A stretch of DNA of 9,596 nt from Alphaproteobacteria bacterium (GCA_004356335.1 SMXP01000064.1:1-9596), one strand, 5' to 3'. Positions 1-7,666 are shown, counted from the stretch's first letter. The notes: generated by a model from the sequence alone, not told the origin. Translations and numbers: made by a program.

Positions 1-363
1 GTAGCGGCTTGAGGGTAACGCGCGCTCGAGCAGGGGTCGAAAAAGCCGGGATATAATCATCAGATCCCACGGCAGACCCGTTGCAAGGGGCGGCACGAAT
101 CCGAAATCGGCTTTGCTCATAATGTTGTAAAGATGCGTCGTACCGCTACGCCAGTGACCGAGGATGAAGATCGGTGGCGGCATATCCCGGGTCTCGGTGA
201 GGCGGCTCTTGACCAGAAGTCTTTCAATCAAGGTGAAGGGCAAACGGCCCAAAACGGCCGCGGTAATCAAGGCCACTTCTGCCCAATGGCGCGGCGGAAT
301 GCCGCCCGAGCCGAGCATCACCCGTGCCAAGGTCGCCAAGTTGCTGCCGCTCAGAGGGTGCAT
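1..363 (-). CDS. Sulfotransferase family protein, N-terminal part (cut by left window edge)
   Basis: The minus-strand frame is open from an ATG at 363 to the window edge, giving the first 121 residues. Residues 62-78 read PPIFILGHWRSGTTHLY. This is the 5'-phosphosulfate-binding loop of PAPS-dependent sulfotransferases, with the Arg-Ser-Gly-Thr-Thr core that grips the phosphosulfate of the cofactor. The preceding ~60 residues (MHPLSGSNLATL and a hydrophobic helix around 28-42) resemble the N-terminal extension of bacterial sulfotransferases of this type, not a signal peptide. The family moves a sulfonate group from PAPS to a hydroxyl or amino group of an acceptor, usually in the cytoplasm. The acceptor cannot be told here and the 3' half, with the 3'-phosphate-binding site, is outside the window. 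An in-frame GTG at 378 is an alternative start; a stop lies further upstream near 426. The gene is co-directional with the MlaC/HpnM-like gene, 196 bases downstream of it, so co-transcription is possible. Confidence 0.85.
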   Translation of the reverse strand, partial: MHPLSGSNLATLARVMLGSGGIPPRHWAEVALITAAVLGRLPFTLIERLLVKSRLTETRDMPPPIFILGHWRSGTTHLYNIMSKADFGFVPPLATGLPWDLMIISRLFRPLLERALPSSRY

Positions 364-459
364 GTGTTCATATTCCACAAGAATTCTAGGGGCATCGTTT
401 TGGCGCAGCCTTGAGCGCTCGGGTTATCGCCCCTTCGTTTCGGCCAGCTTACGCAGTGG

Positions 460-490
460 GCCGGACCCAACGCAATGCCCGGCGTTTTTT
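460..490 (+). terminator. Weak terminator-like hairpin plus T run, plus strand
   Basis: GCCGG at 460-464 pairs with CCGGC at 479-483 around a 14-base loop, followed one base later by six T residues (485-490). The stem is short and no plus-strand gene ends upstream, so a real role is doubtful. It could stop antisense transcription. The T run is also the left arm of a TTTTTT-CGTG-AAAAAA inverted repeat (485-500), which gives a U run in either direction, including for transcripts leaving the MlaC/HpnM-like gene. No GC-rich stem precedes it on that strand. Confidence 0.2.
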
Positions 491-559
491 CGTGAAAAAA
501 GTGGACGGCCTATCAAGATGATATAGTTCGGTGGGGCGTTGTTTGGCGGAGGGTCTGGA

Positions 560-1216
560 TCAACCGGAATCGGCGGAGGTTTCCGCTTCAAATCGCCGTA
601 TCTGGTTCTCGATTGACGCAATCAGCCCGTCAAACCCGTGATCTCGGTAAATAACGGAGAATTCCGAGCGCCGCCGTGCCGCTTCGCTGATCTTGCCGCC
701 CAAAAGCACGTCGATGATGCCGACCCGGCCTTCTCTTCCGCGCGTGAGATAGGTCAATTCAATGGGATCCTTGTCCGGCCGATTGATATGGGTTTTGACT
801 AGATAGGTCGATTTTGGTCCCGGCTCGAGAGCGATAAATTCGAACTCCTGTCCCGAATAGGAATCGAATTGCCTGGCATAATTTGCACTCATGAAGCGGC
901 CAAAGGCGTCGATATAGGAGTCTTTTTGCGCTTGAGTCCATGAACTCCAGCGGCGTATGCCGATTGCGGTTGCCGACAATATCCGGATATCGAAGGTTTC
1001 TTGCACCACTGGAGCGATCACGTCATTGCGTCCAGAGAACCCTAGTTCTGGGCCGCGTTTCATGATATCGAGCAGCCCCGCATGCAATGCGTCGACGATC
1101 TGTTGAGGGCGTTCATCCAGGTTTGCTTGGGCGGGCTCGGACGTGGTCTGTTGGGCCCCAACGGGAGCGGATAAGAAAAACATTACGGAAACGGCCGCGG
1201 CGATGAATCGCATCAT
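560..1216 (-). CDS. MlaC/HpnM-like periplasmic lipid-binding protein
   Basis: This is a 218-residue protein with a clear Sec signal peptide. Residues 1-21 contain a hydrophobic stretch FIAAAVSVMFFLSA, and a V-G-A site before QQ suggests cleavage after Ala21. The mature part has the layout of the MlaC/Ttg2D family (toluene-tolerance, MCE-associated): a helical N-terminal segment, FDIRILSATAIGIRRW (75-90), the helix with F(G)RFMSANYARQFDSYSGQEFE (105-126), and a C-terminal region with IIDVLLGGKIS (167-177) followed by a Ser-Glu-Phe segment. These segments resemble hopanoid-associated HpnM more than E. coli MlaC. MlaC proteins carry a lipid across the periplasm, so this is the likely partner of the divergent RND pump. 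The first of two adjacent ATGs (1216) is preceded by AAGGAA with a 7-base gap. Family confidence is high; the HpnM-specific role is inferred from the neighbour, since no hopanoid synthesis gene is visible. Confidence 0.88.
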   Translation of the reverse strand: MMRFIAAAVSVMFFLSAPVGAQQTTSEPAQANLDERPQQIVDALHAGLLDIMKRGPELGFSGRNDVIAPVVQETFDIRILSATAIGIRRWSSWTQAQKDSYIDAFGRFMSANYARQFDSYSGQEFEFIALEPGPKSTYLVKTHINRPDKDPIELTYLTRGREGRVGIIDVLLGGKISEAARRRSEFSVIYRDHGFDGLIASIENQIRRFEAETSADSG

Positions 1217-1294
1217 TTTTTAATTCCTTAACTTTCCACAACCATGGCTTCTGTTAAACCTAACACTGACAGAATTAATCTACTTTAAAGTTCG
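1217..1294. promoter_or_regulatory. Divergent intergenic region between lipid-carrier and RND-pump genes
   Basis: These 78 bases must hold the promoters or leaders for both divergent genes unless they start further out. An AAGGAA ribosome-binding site for the minus-strand gene lies at 1224-1229. A perfect 10-base palindrome, ACTTTAAAGT, sits at 1282-1291, ending three bases before the pump's ATG. It may be an operator or just an AT-rich leader. The pump has no good Shine-Dalgarno sequence; AAAG inside the palindrome is the best candidate. No convincing -35/-10 pair was found for either direction. Confidence 0.35.
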
Positions 1295-3949
1295 ATGAAA
1301 ACGCCTAACGTCTTTGTGAAGCAACTGACCTCCTGTGTCGCCGTTGTCATTGCGCGGCCCGTGTTCTTCCTTGCCATTGCCGCCCTCGCAACGATCTGGG
1401 CGGGCTTTTACGCTGTCGAACACTTCAAGGTCAATTCCAGTCGTGATGCTCTAATCGGTTCGAGCGCGCCTTTTCTGAGAGATTACGAAGCTTTCCAAGA
1501 CGCTTTTCCCATATACAAAAGATCCATTGTGATCGTTATAGAGGCCGAAAATGGCCAAAAGGCGGCGGCGGCCGCCCGATCCCTGCACGCTGAATTGATA
1601 AAACGGCCCGATCTATTCACATCCATCTTCGCCCCGGCGGCCGAACCCTTCTTTCGGGAAAATGGCCTGCTTTATCTGGATACGGCCGATTTGGAAAAAG
1701 TGGTCGATGAATTGGCCCGGTCTCAGGCCGCCCTGTCCGCCCTGGCCAATGACCCGTCTTTAAGGGGTCTTTTCGATTTAATTCTGATGGCTCTGGAAGC
1801 TTCCGAACACGGCGAGCGCTTGCCCGCCAGTTTTGTCCAGCTCATGGATCAACTCGCCGATACGGGACAAAGTGTTTTGTCGGGCGGTGGCGAAAGCTCC
1901 GGTTGGGGCAGTTTGTTTGGCGGCGACCCATTGGGTCCCGCGCTTCAAGTCATCACCCTTCAGGCCACCGAAGATCTCTCTAGTGTTTTGTCCGGCCGGG
2001 CGGCCGTGGCCGCCATACGGGCGATCACGGAAGAATTGGAGCTGACGCCCGAAAACGGGATCACGGTCCGGCTTACCGGAAGCATTCCCTTGGCCTATGA
2101 AGAAATGCGCGAGGTCGGGGAAAGCCTGGGGCTTGCCGGGGTGCTGTCGCTTGTTTTGCTGGTTCTGATCTTGGGCTTCGGCGTTCGATCGGCGCGCATC
2201 ATTTTTGCCATCTTTGTCACTTTGTTTGTCGGACTGATTTGGACGCTCGGTTGGGCCATGTATGCGGTTGGCGAGTTCAATATGATCTCCGCCACTTTTG
2301 CCGTTCTTTTCCTCGGTTTGGGTGTGGATTTCGCCATACATATTTGCCTTCGTTATCAGCAGGCTGTGGAACAAGGCGAACCAAACGACAAGGCTTTAAA
2401 GGTGGCCGCCGAAAGTGTCGGCGGCGCCGTTATGCTGAATGCAATTACCGCTGCCATTGGTTTTTTGTCGTTCATACCCACCGGCTATAAAGGTGTGGCC
2501 GATCTGGGTCTGATTGCCGGCGGCGGAATGGTCCTTGCCGTCATCGCTAGCCTCACTGTGTTGCCGGCGATTTTGGCCATTACACGATCTCCGACCGGAC
2601 GTGGTGCCGGCAAAAGCTATGCGAAAGCGACCGGCGGACTTTTCCGGGCCGTGGAGGGCAACGCCAATGTGGTTTCGGTGATTGCCTTGGTGCTTGCGGT
2701 GATTGCGGGTCTCATTGCAACTCAAGCAAGATTCGATTTCAGTACCTTGGCTTTGAAAGACCCCAACTCGGAATCACTTATCGCGTTGCGCCGATTGCAC
2801 GAGGAGGGGATCGCCACCGACTACGCCGTTTATGTTGTTGCCGAAACAATGGATGAGGTGGACCAGGTTGCTCAAAAATTATTGAATCTGGAAACCATAA
2901 AATCAGTAGAGACGCCGGCAACTTACGTGCCCGACGATCAAGACTACAAACTGGCCCTCATTGATGAGGCGGGATTTTTGTTGTTGCCGGCGCTTCAAGG
3001 GGCCAGCCAAAACGGTTCGTTATCCGAAGAAGACAGACGTCGCGTGGTTGACGACTTGGAGCAGAAGCTAAGGTCGCTGGAGTCCAACGAAACGGATGAC
3101 GGCGACCTTCGGCAAGCCGCGGTAAAATTGGCGGATGTGCTTGCCGGCTTGATGTCGGCCGATGACAGCGCCGGTTTACTCAAAGAATTAGAGCAGCAAT
3201 TGACAACCAATGTGACCCAGCCGTTGGAATTTCTGACCAAAGCATTGCAGGCCGGACCACTGGAATTTGCCGATCTTCCCGAAGCGGTGAAGCGTCGCGT
3301 TCTCGCCGAAGATGGACGTGTGCGGATTGTTGGCGTTCCCGCGGAGGACATGACCGAATCGGCCGCAATGCGCCGACTGGTGGATGACGTCAATGAAGTA
3401 TTCCCGACGGCGACCGGCCGGCCTGTCTTGGAAGCCGGGTTTGGTCAGGTTGTCGTCGAGGCCTTTAAAAAAGCGATCGCCATTGCGATCGTTGTCATCG
3501 TCTTGGTTCTTCTGGTGACGGTGCGTGATATGGCCGACACAGCTTTAATCCTTCTTCCTTTGGTCATGGCGGCCTGCTTCACGGCGGCGACCGGGGTTAT
3601 CGTCGGGATCCCATTCAATCTTGCCAATATTATCGTGCTTCCATTGATTGTCGGTCTGGGTGTGGCGAACGGAATCCATATCCTGTTGCGCTATCGCGAG
3701 GACGACTCGATGGATGAGCTATTAAAGTCAAGCACGCCACGTGCTGTGGTTTTGAGCACGCTGACCACCATTGGTGCGTTCGGTGCGCTGTCGGTTTCCG
3801 CTCACGATGGGATCCAAAGCATGGGCTTATTGTTGACCATCGCCATGGGATACTTGCTTATTTGCACGGTGATCGTTCTGCCGGCCCTTTTGTTTTGGCG
3901 GGCGCAGCTTAACGCCGGCGCGGTGGCCAAACAACAGCGCCGATCGTAA
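1295..3949 (+). CDS. hpnN: HpnN-like MMPL/RND-family lipid transporter
   Basis: The 884-residue inner-membrane protein has the two-fold RND/MMPL layout. TM1 (about 22-41) is followed by a periplasmic domain (about 42-275), then a five-helix bundle (about 276-430). TM7 (about 458-475) leads to a second periplasmic domain (about 476-725), and five helices close the protein (about 726-868). TM4 carries GLGVDFAIHICLRY (341-354) with Asp345, the expected proton-relay acid. The matching place in the second half reads GLGVANGIHILLRY (787-800) and lacks the Asp. The first periplasmic segment (SRDALIGSSAPFL, FFRENGLLYLDT, NDPSLRGLFD) closely follows HpnN, the pump that moves hopanoids to the outer membrane in bacteria such as Rhodopseudomonas. 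Length fits that family. The divergent MlaC/HpnM-like gene supports a lipid-trafficking role; in typical hopanoid loci the two are co-directional and near squalene-hopene genes, which are not seen here. Related MMPL lipid or drug pumps are the alternative. Confidence 0.85.
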   Translation: MKTPNVFVKQLTSCVAVVIARPVFFLAIAALATIWAGFYAVEHFKVNSSRDALIGSSAPFLRDYEAFQDAFPIYKRSIVIVIEAENGQKAAAAARSLHAELIKRPDLFTSIFAPAAEPFFRENGLLYLDTADLEKVVDELARSQAALSALANDPSLRGLFDLILMALEASEHGERLPASFVQLMDQLADTGQSVLSGGGESSGWGSLFGGDPLGPALQVITLQATEDLSSVLSGRAAVAAIRAITEELELTPENGITVRLTGSIPLAYEEMREVGESLGLAGVLSLVLLVLILGFGVRSARIIFAIFVTLFVGLIWTLGWAMYAVGEFNMISATFAVLFLGLGVDFAIHICLRYQQAVEQGEPNDKALKVAAESVGGAVMLNAITAAIGFLSFIPTGYKGVADLGLIAGGGMVLAVIASLTVLPAILAITRSPTGRGAGKSYAKATGGLFRAVEGNANVVSVIALVLAVIAGLIATQARFDFSTLALKDPNSESLIALRRLHEEGIATDYAVYVVAETMDEVDQVAQKLLNLETIKSVETPATYVPDDQDYKLALIDEAGFLLLPALQGASQNGSLSEEDRRRVVDDLEQKLRSLESNETDDGDLRQAAVKLADVLAGLMSADDSAGLLKELEQQLTTNVTQPLEFLTKALQAGPLEFADLPEAVKRRVLAEDGRVRIVGVPAEDMTESAAMRRLVDDVNEVFPTATGRPVLEAGFGQVVVEAFKKAIAIAIVVIVLVLLVTVRDMADTALILLPLVMAACFTAATGVIVGIPFNLANIIVLPLIVGLGVANGIHILLRYREDDSMDELLKSSTPRAVVLSTLTTIGAFGALSVSAHDGIQSMGLLLTIAMGYLLICTVIVLPALLFWRAQLNAGAVAKQQRRS

Positions 3950-4032
3950 AATTCACCCCTCTCAAATGGGTTTACGCGCATAATGACGTGATGTTTCGCG
4001 AAGACCCTTTGTTGTGTATGGCTATTTGCCTC

Positions 4033-4046
4033 TTGACGTAGATCAA
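4033..4046. promoter_or_regulatory. FNR/FixK-type binding box upstream of the molybdoenzyme operon
   Basis: TTGAC-GTAG-ATCAA matches the FNR/FixK/Dnr-family half sites (TTGA-N6-TCAA) with one difference from the TTGAT-N4-ATCAA ideal. The centre (4039.5) lies 41.5 bases before a hypothetical start of transcription at 4081, and TAATCT occupies 4069-4074, where the -10 element would then fall. This is the spacing of class II FNR-activated promoters. Induction at low oxygen would suit a periplasmic molybdoenzyme. The match is seen directly; the regulator's identity and the start of transcription are inferred. Confidence 0.6.
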
Positions 4047-4060
4047 CTCTTATTGCGATT

Positions 4061-4073
4061 GATTATCGTAATC
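4061..4073. repeat. Small inverted repeat over the presumed -10 region
   Basis: GATTA at 4061-4065 and TAATC at 4069-4073 are perfect inverted arms around a three-base centre. The repeat overlaps the candidate -10 element placed by the FNR-like box. It could be a second operator, for instance for a repressor, or chance in an AT-rich promoter. Confidence 0.3.
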
Positions 4074-4132
4074 TCGACGTTGCCGAGTGCAGATGGGGAC
4101 CGCTTTTTTCGCCGGGATTTGGATAACAGCTG

Positions 4133-6925
4133 ATGCCAAAAATTAGTCGCCGATCATTCATGCGTGGCAGTGCGGCCGGCGCGGGAGGTCTGCTTTCTCT
4201 TCAGTATTGTCAAAGCAGTTTGGCCGAAATGGTCGAGAAAGCGGCACAGCCCTATCGGAAATCCGAAAACCTCTATCGACAAAAATGGACGTGGGACCGA
4301 GTCGTTCGAGGCACCCACGGTACCAATTGTGCCGGTACTTGCGCGTTTAACATTTACGTGAAAAACGGTATTGTCTGGCGCGAAGAACAGCAAGGCATGT
4401 ACGAGGCGTCGGGTGATACGCCGGATTATGGCCCGCGTGGATGCCAAAAGGGATTGCGTCACGCCAAATACATGTATGGCAAGCAGCGCGTGCTTTATCC
4501 GATGAAGCGGATTGGCGAACGTGGGGCGGGCAAGTGGGAACGAATTACTTGGGATCAAGCAACGCGCGAAATCGCGGAACGGTTTCTCCATCACTCGGTG
4601 GAAAGTGGACCCTCAACGATTTCATTTGGTAGCGGCACCCAGATGGGGACAAAACTTGCTTCTGCCGCCGCCCATGCCCGATTTTGCAACATTACCGGCG
4701 TGACGGTGCCCGAGTTTTTCTCCGGCGTCGGCGATTTACCCACCGGTTCATATATAACCTTGGGTCAGGTCTATACCGGCGACACCATGGCATCCATTTA
4801 CAAGGCCCGTTGCGTTCTTATTTGGATGGCCAACCCGGCGGTAACACGTATCCCCGACGCGCATTTCTTTTGGGAAGCCAAGTATAACGGTACCGAAATC
4901 ATTACCATTGCGCCGGACTTCAACGCTACAGCCATGCATTCAAGTTTGTGGGTAAATCCGAAACCCGGCACCGATACGGCCCTCGCCATGGCGATCGTCC
5001 ATGTTTTGTTGGATGAAAATTTGTACGACGAAGAATATATCAAAGAACAATCTGATATGCCCTTCCTTGTACGGATGGATACGATGGAAATGCTGCGTGC
5101 AGAACATCTTAATATACTCGACATGCTGGCCGTCAAGGATAACGTATTTTACATGTGGGATGAGGCGACACAAAGCATTGTGCAAGCCCCGGGCACTGGC
5201 ATGTCCGATCCGCCGATCGGGCGAGATCGCCGCAAATGGGAGTCCATCGCACTTGGCGACATTAGACCGGCACTTGAAGGTCGATGGACGGTCGACACGC
5301 TTGATGGCGAAGTTGAGGTGACCACGGTCTTCGAATTGTTGAAGCAGCGTGCCGCCGAACATAAACCGGAGGACATGGCGAAAATTTGCGGCGTGCATGA
5401 AAACGTGATTCGAAGAATCGCCCATGAGGTTGCCAAAGCCAAGCCGATGATGATCTACACCGGCTATGCGGCAACCAAGTGGTTGCACGGTGACATTCTG
5501 CAGCGCGCCATGTTGTTGATTCTATCGCTTACCGGCAGTATTGGCATCGAAGGCGGCGGTCTGCAGTTTGGCAATGCGCCCAAGGCACGCGGGATTACGG
5601 GCTATGCTTTTGCCGGCGTCGGGGCGGCGTTACGGATTATTTCGGCGACCCAATGGGATTACGAGCACGGCAATATGCGCGAGCTCAATGAACGGATTTA
5701 CGGCAAGGAACTCGCTAAGGAATTCGACGATGCCTATTGGTACTCGGTCGGCAAAAAATATTTTCCCGATTACGGTAAGTCTGGTTGGAAGATGGGGATC
5801 TTCGCCGGCAATAACGGCGCCAATTGGCGTGCATCGGGAACGCGCTGGAGAGATACGGCCTTTGGTCAGCTCGATAGCATTGTCACCCTGACCCCCGATA
5901 TGAGTGTGACGGCGCATTACTCTGATTACGTGCTACCCATTGCCCACCATTACGAGCGGGCGGATATGGTTCTTCAAGCGCGTACGCCTTATTTGCATGT
6001 GCTCGATCGTGCGGTGCATCCGTTGGGCGACTCGGTTGACGATTTCATCGCATTCGGCCGGATTCTTAAAGCGGTGAGTGAGTTGGCCGAGGAGAAAGGA
6101 ACTGCGGCTTTTCAAGATGACGTGGATGGTAATACGATCCGACGCGATCCGCGCCGGTATTACAAACTCTACACTATGAATGGGCGCGTCCGCGACACGC
6201 GGGAGATTTGCCAGTTCATCATCAATACGACGCCGGGGATTCCAAAGATGTCGTTCAAGGAATTGACATCAAAGGGTATTATCCGTTTGGAAGGATCGGA
6301 AAGCACGGCATGGGAGGATAACGCGTCGCCCTATCATTCGGAAATATTCGAATCGGTCAAAGACAAGCGGCCCTATGAGACCCTCACAGGGCGGCAGCAA
6401 TTTTATGTCGACCATGAATGGTTCCTGAAATACGACGAAGCTTTGCCCAATCATAAAGACCCATTATCGAATAAGGGCTTTCCATTGCGTATGATGATGG
6501 GCCACGCACGCCATGGCATTCATAGTATGTGGCGCGACGATCCGTTTCTTTTAAGTTTGCAGCGCGGCGAACCCGATATCTATATCAACCCGGACGATGC
6601 GGTGGCGCGCGACGTTAAAGACGGCGACGTCGTCAAGGTGTTCAACGATGCGGGCCGATTCTTCGTGCAGGCACATGTCAGCTCATCCATGCAGCCCGGT
6701 ATGATTTTTATGTATCACGGATGGGACCCCATGATGTTTAGGGGCAGAGAAAACTTTTCATCTGTGATTTCAACCGGTGGTCTGATAAAGCCGACGACCA
6801 TGGCGGGGGATTACGGTCATCTGGGTCATCAGCCGCTCAAATTTGCGCCCAATCAGACATTTAAAGACTTTACCTGCGACTTTGCCTTGGCAACGGTTGA
6901 AGAGATAGAGGAGCTTGCGGCTTGA
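4133..6925 (+). CDS. Type II DMSO reductase family molybdopterin enzyme, catalytic (alpha) subunit, Tat-exported
   Basis: The 930-residue protein starts with a twin-arginine signal (SRRSFMRG, residues 5-12, then a mild hydrophobic stretch and a likely S-L-A cleavage site before Glu32), so it acts folded in the periplasm. His62, Cys66, Cys70 and Cys104 form the H-x3-C-x3-C-x33-C motif for the first iron-sulfur cluster. GVGDLPTG (198-205) supplies Asp201, aligned with the Asp that binds molybdenum in NarG and its type II relatives. The molybdopterin-dinucleotide domain follows at the C terminus (GHARHGIHSMWRDDP, LQRGEPDIYINPDDA, then VFNDAGRF and MYHGWDP). Length and leader fit the periplasmic branch: dimethylsulfide (DdhA), ethylbenzene (EbdA) and steroid C25 dehydrogenases, selenate (SerA) and chlorate (ClrA) reductases. 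It is not cytoplasmic NarG, which is about 1,250 residues. The substrate and direction of reaction cannot be assigned. A weak GGAT precedes the ATG by 8 bases. The next gene encodes its chaperone; no beta or gamma subunit gene lies in the window. Confidence 0.92.
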   Translation: MPKISRRSFMRGSAAGAGGLLSLQYCQSSLAEMVEKAAQPYRKSENLYRQKWTWDRVVRGTHGTNCAGTCAFNIYVKNGIVWREEQQGMYEASGDTPDYGPRGCQKGLRHAKYMYGKQRVLYPMKRIGERGAGKWERITWDQATREIAERFLHHSVESGPSTISFGSGTQMGTKLASAAAHARFCNITGVTVPEFFSGVGDLPTGSYITLGQVYTGDTMASIYKARCVLIWMANPAVTRIPDAHFFWEAKYNGTEIITIAPDFNATAMHSSLWVNPKPGTDTALAMAIVHVLLDENLYDEEYIKEQSDMPFLVRMDTMEMLRAEHLNILDMLAVKDNVFYMWDEATQSIVQAPGTGMSDPPIGRDRRKWESIALGDIRPALEGRWTVDTLDGEVEVTTVFELLKQRAAEHKPEDMAKICGVHENVIRRIAHEVAKAKPMMIYTGYAATKWLHGDILQRAMLLILSLTGSIGIEGGGLQFGNAPKARGITGYAFAGVGAALRIISATQWDYEHGNMRELNERIYGKELAKEFDDAYWYSVGKKYFPDYGKSGWKMGIFAGNNGANWRASGTRWRDTAFGQLDSIVTLTPDMSVTAHYSDYVLPIAHHYERADMVLQARTPYLHVLDRAVHPLGDSVDDFIAFGRILKAVSELAEEKGTAAFQDDVDGNTIRRDPRRYYKLYTMNGRVRDTREICQFIINTTPGIPKMSFKELTSKGIIRLEGSESTAWEDNASPYHSEIFESVKDKRPYETLTGRQQFYVDHEWFLKYDEALPNHKDPLSNKGFPLRMMMGHARHGIHSMWRDDPFLLSLQRGEPDIYINPDDAVARDVKDGDVVKVFNDAGRFFVQAHVSSSMQPGMIFMYHGWDPMMFRGRENFSSVISTGGLIKPTTMAGDYGHLGHQPLKFAPNQTFKDFTCDFALATVEEIEELAA
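6908..6913 (+). promoter_or_regulatory. Ribosome-binding site inside the molybdoenzyme gene for the chaperone gene
   Basis: GAGGAG lies 11 bases before the ATG at 6925 and 8 bases before an in-frame TTG at 6922. Both starts are possible. The ATG is preferred because it shares one base with the upstream TGA stop (TGATG), a usual translational-coupling arrangement. The choice changes the protein by one residue. Confidence 0.6.
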
Positions 6926-7650
6926 TGTCCGAAGACCCTCACTCCCCCGACAAAGCCCCCGAGGCCAGCCGGACCGAACCCTCGCGCTCGCGTAATTCGC
7001 AAGACACCGCCGAACCGCGAGCCCTGGTCTATGCCATTTTTTCTAAAATTACGTCGTCGCCTTTCGATACCCAGCAAGATCAGCTGGAGGCGGTTTTTAG
7101 CGAACAATCGGCGAAGGTTTTGGAAGAGGTGCAACCTCAACTGCCGTTTGACGTTGAGTTCACCACACTCGGTCAAAGAATTCGGGAAGTCGCGGATCGG
7201 AATTTGGAGGGTTTGTCCCGAGAATACAGTTCGCTGTTCGAAGTCGGCAATGAAGGTCCGGCGGCGCCATTGCGCGCGGAACTTATTCGGGTAAACGCTT
7301 CGAAAATGAAAGAGGAAATCGTCCGATTTTATGATTTCTTCTCTTATGACTTGAAAGACGACATTTCATGGTCTCCGGATCATATTGCGGTTCTTTTGGA
7401 ATTTATGCAGGTCCTATGCATGAAGGAGGCCGCCGCCGAAACCGACGAGGAGCGCGAGTCCTTCGCCCGCGCCCAATTGGATTTTTTAGACCGCCATATC
7501 GTTAGTTGGTTGCCGATCACCATTACGCGCCTTATCGAACAGAAGCACGAAGGCTTTTACACCCATGTGATGACCAAACTTTGGGAATTTCTGGAACAAG
7601 ACCGCATTTGGAATGGCGACACAATGCCCCGTGTGGAACAGGAATCCTGA
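6925..7650 (+). CDS. TorD/DdhD-family molybdoenzyme maturation chaperone
   Basis: The 241-residue, all-helical cytoplasmic protein has TorD-family marks: EYSSLFEVGNEGPAAP (100-115), the signature helix PDHIAVLLEFM (151-161), and FLDRHIVSWLP (187-197) near the end. The first ~28 residues are rich in Ser, Pro, Glu and Arg and look disordered. These chaperones bind the Tat leader and apo-form of a partner molybdoenzyme and hold back export until the molybdenum cofactor is inserted. The start overlaps the stop of the Tat-exported enzyme gene by one base, so the partner is almost certainly that enzyme. The same pairing occurs in the ddh, ebd, ser and clr operons (DdhD, EbdD, SerD, ClrD). There, however, the beta subunit gene is between or close by; here the chaperone follows the catalytic subunit directly. 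Confidence 0.9.
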   Translation: MSEDPHSPDKAPEASRTEPSRSRNSQDTAEPRALVYAIFSKITSSPFDTQQDQLEAVFSEQSAKVLEEVQPQLPFDVEFTTLGQRIREVADRNLEGLSREYSSLFEVGNEGPAAPLRAELIRVNASKMKEEIVRFYDFFSYDLKDDISWSPDHIAVLLEFMQVLCMKEAAAETDEERESFARAQLDFLDRHIVSWLPITITRLIEQKHEGFYTHVMTKLWEFLEQDRIWNGDTMPRVEQES

Positions 7651-7666
7651 TATGCAGATTTATTAA
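7640..7666 (+). promoter_or_regulatory. Possible four-codon minicistron coupled to the transporter-cytochrome gene
   Basis: AGGAA (7640-7644) sits 7 bases before an ATG at 7652 that opens a four-codon frame (Met-Gln-Ile-Tyr). Its TAA stop (7664-7666) shares the A of the ATG of the next gene (TAATG). The large downstream gene has no other Shine-Dalgarno sequence at proper distance, so ribosomes may load here and restart. Alternatively the AGGAA simply acts at long range. No in-frame start lies between the chaperone stop and 7666. Confidence 0.3.

Noticed and set aside
164..526. 120-codon plus-strand open frame (and the overlapping one at 133-414)
   Set aside because: Both lie antisense to the sulfotransferase start region, whose minus-strand reading gives the PAPS-binding motif; the plus-strand products are rich in Arg and Ser without family features.
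1266..1271. CTGACA as a -35 element for the RND pump
   Set aside because: No -10-like hexamer lies at 16-18 bases; that distance falls on the start codon region.
1778..2374. 198-codon minus-strand open frame inside the RND pump gene
   Set aside because: It is rich in Gln, Arg, Lys and His with no family motif, and lies fully antisense to a gene with clear domain structure; it is a by-product of that gene's codon use.
3950..4000. Terminator after the RND pump gene
   Set aside because: ACCC and GGGT arms around 3955-3971 form only a four-base stem and no T run follows; there is no usable terminator signal.
4198..4230. Lipoprotein attachment at Cys26 of the molybdoenzyme leader
   Set aside because: The residues before the cysteine (LQYC) do not fit a lipobox; the S-L-A site before Glu32 is the better cleavage site.
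4940..5488. 182-codon minus-strand open frame inside the molybdoenzyme gene
   Set aside because: No recognisable motif and fully antisense to a strongly supported gene.
4133..6925. Respiratory nitrate reductase NarG
   Set aside because: Ligand motifs are shared, but the protein is about 300 residues shorter than NarG, has a full Tat leader, and lacks narH, narJ and narI neighbours in order.
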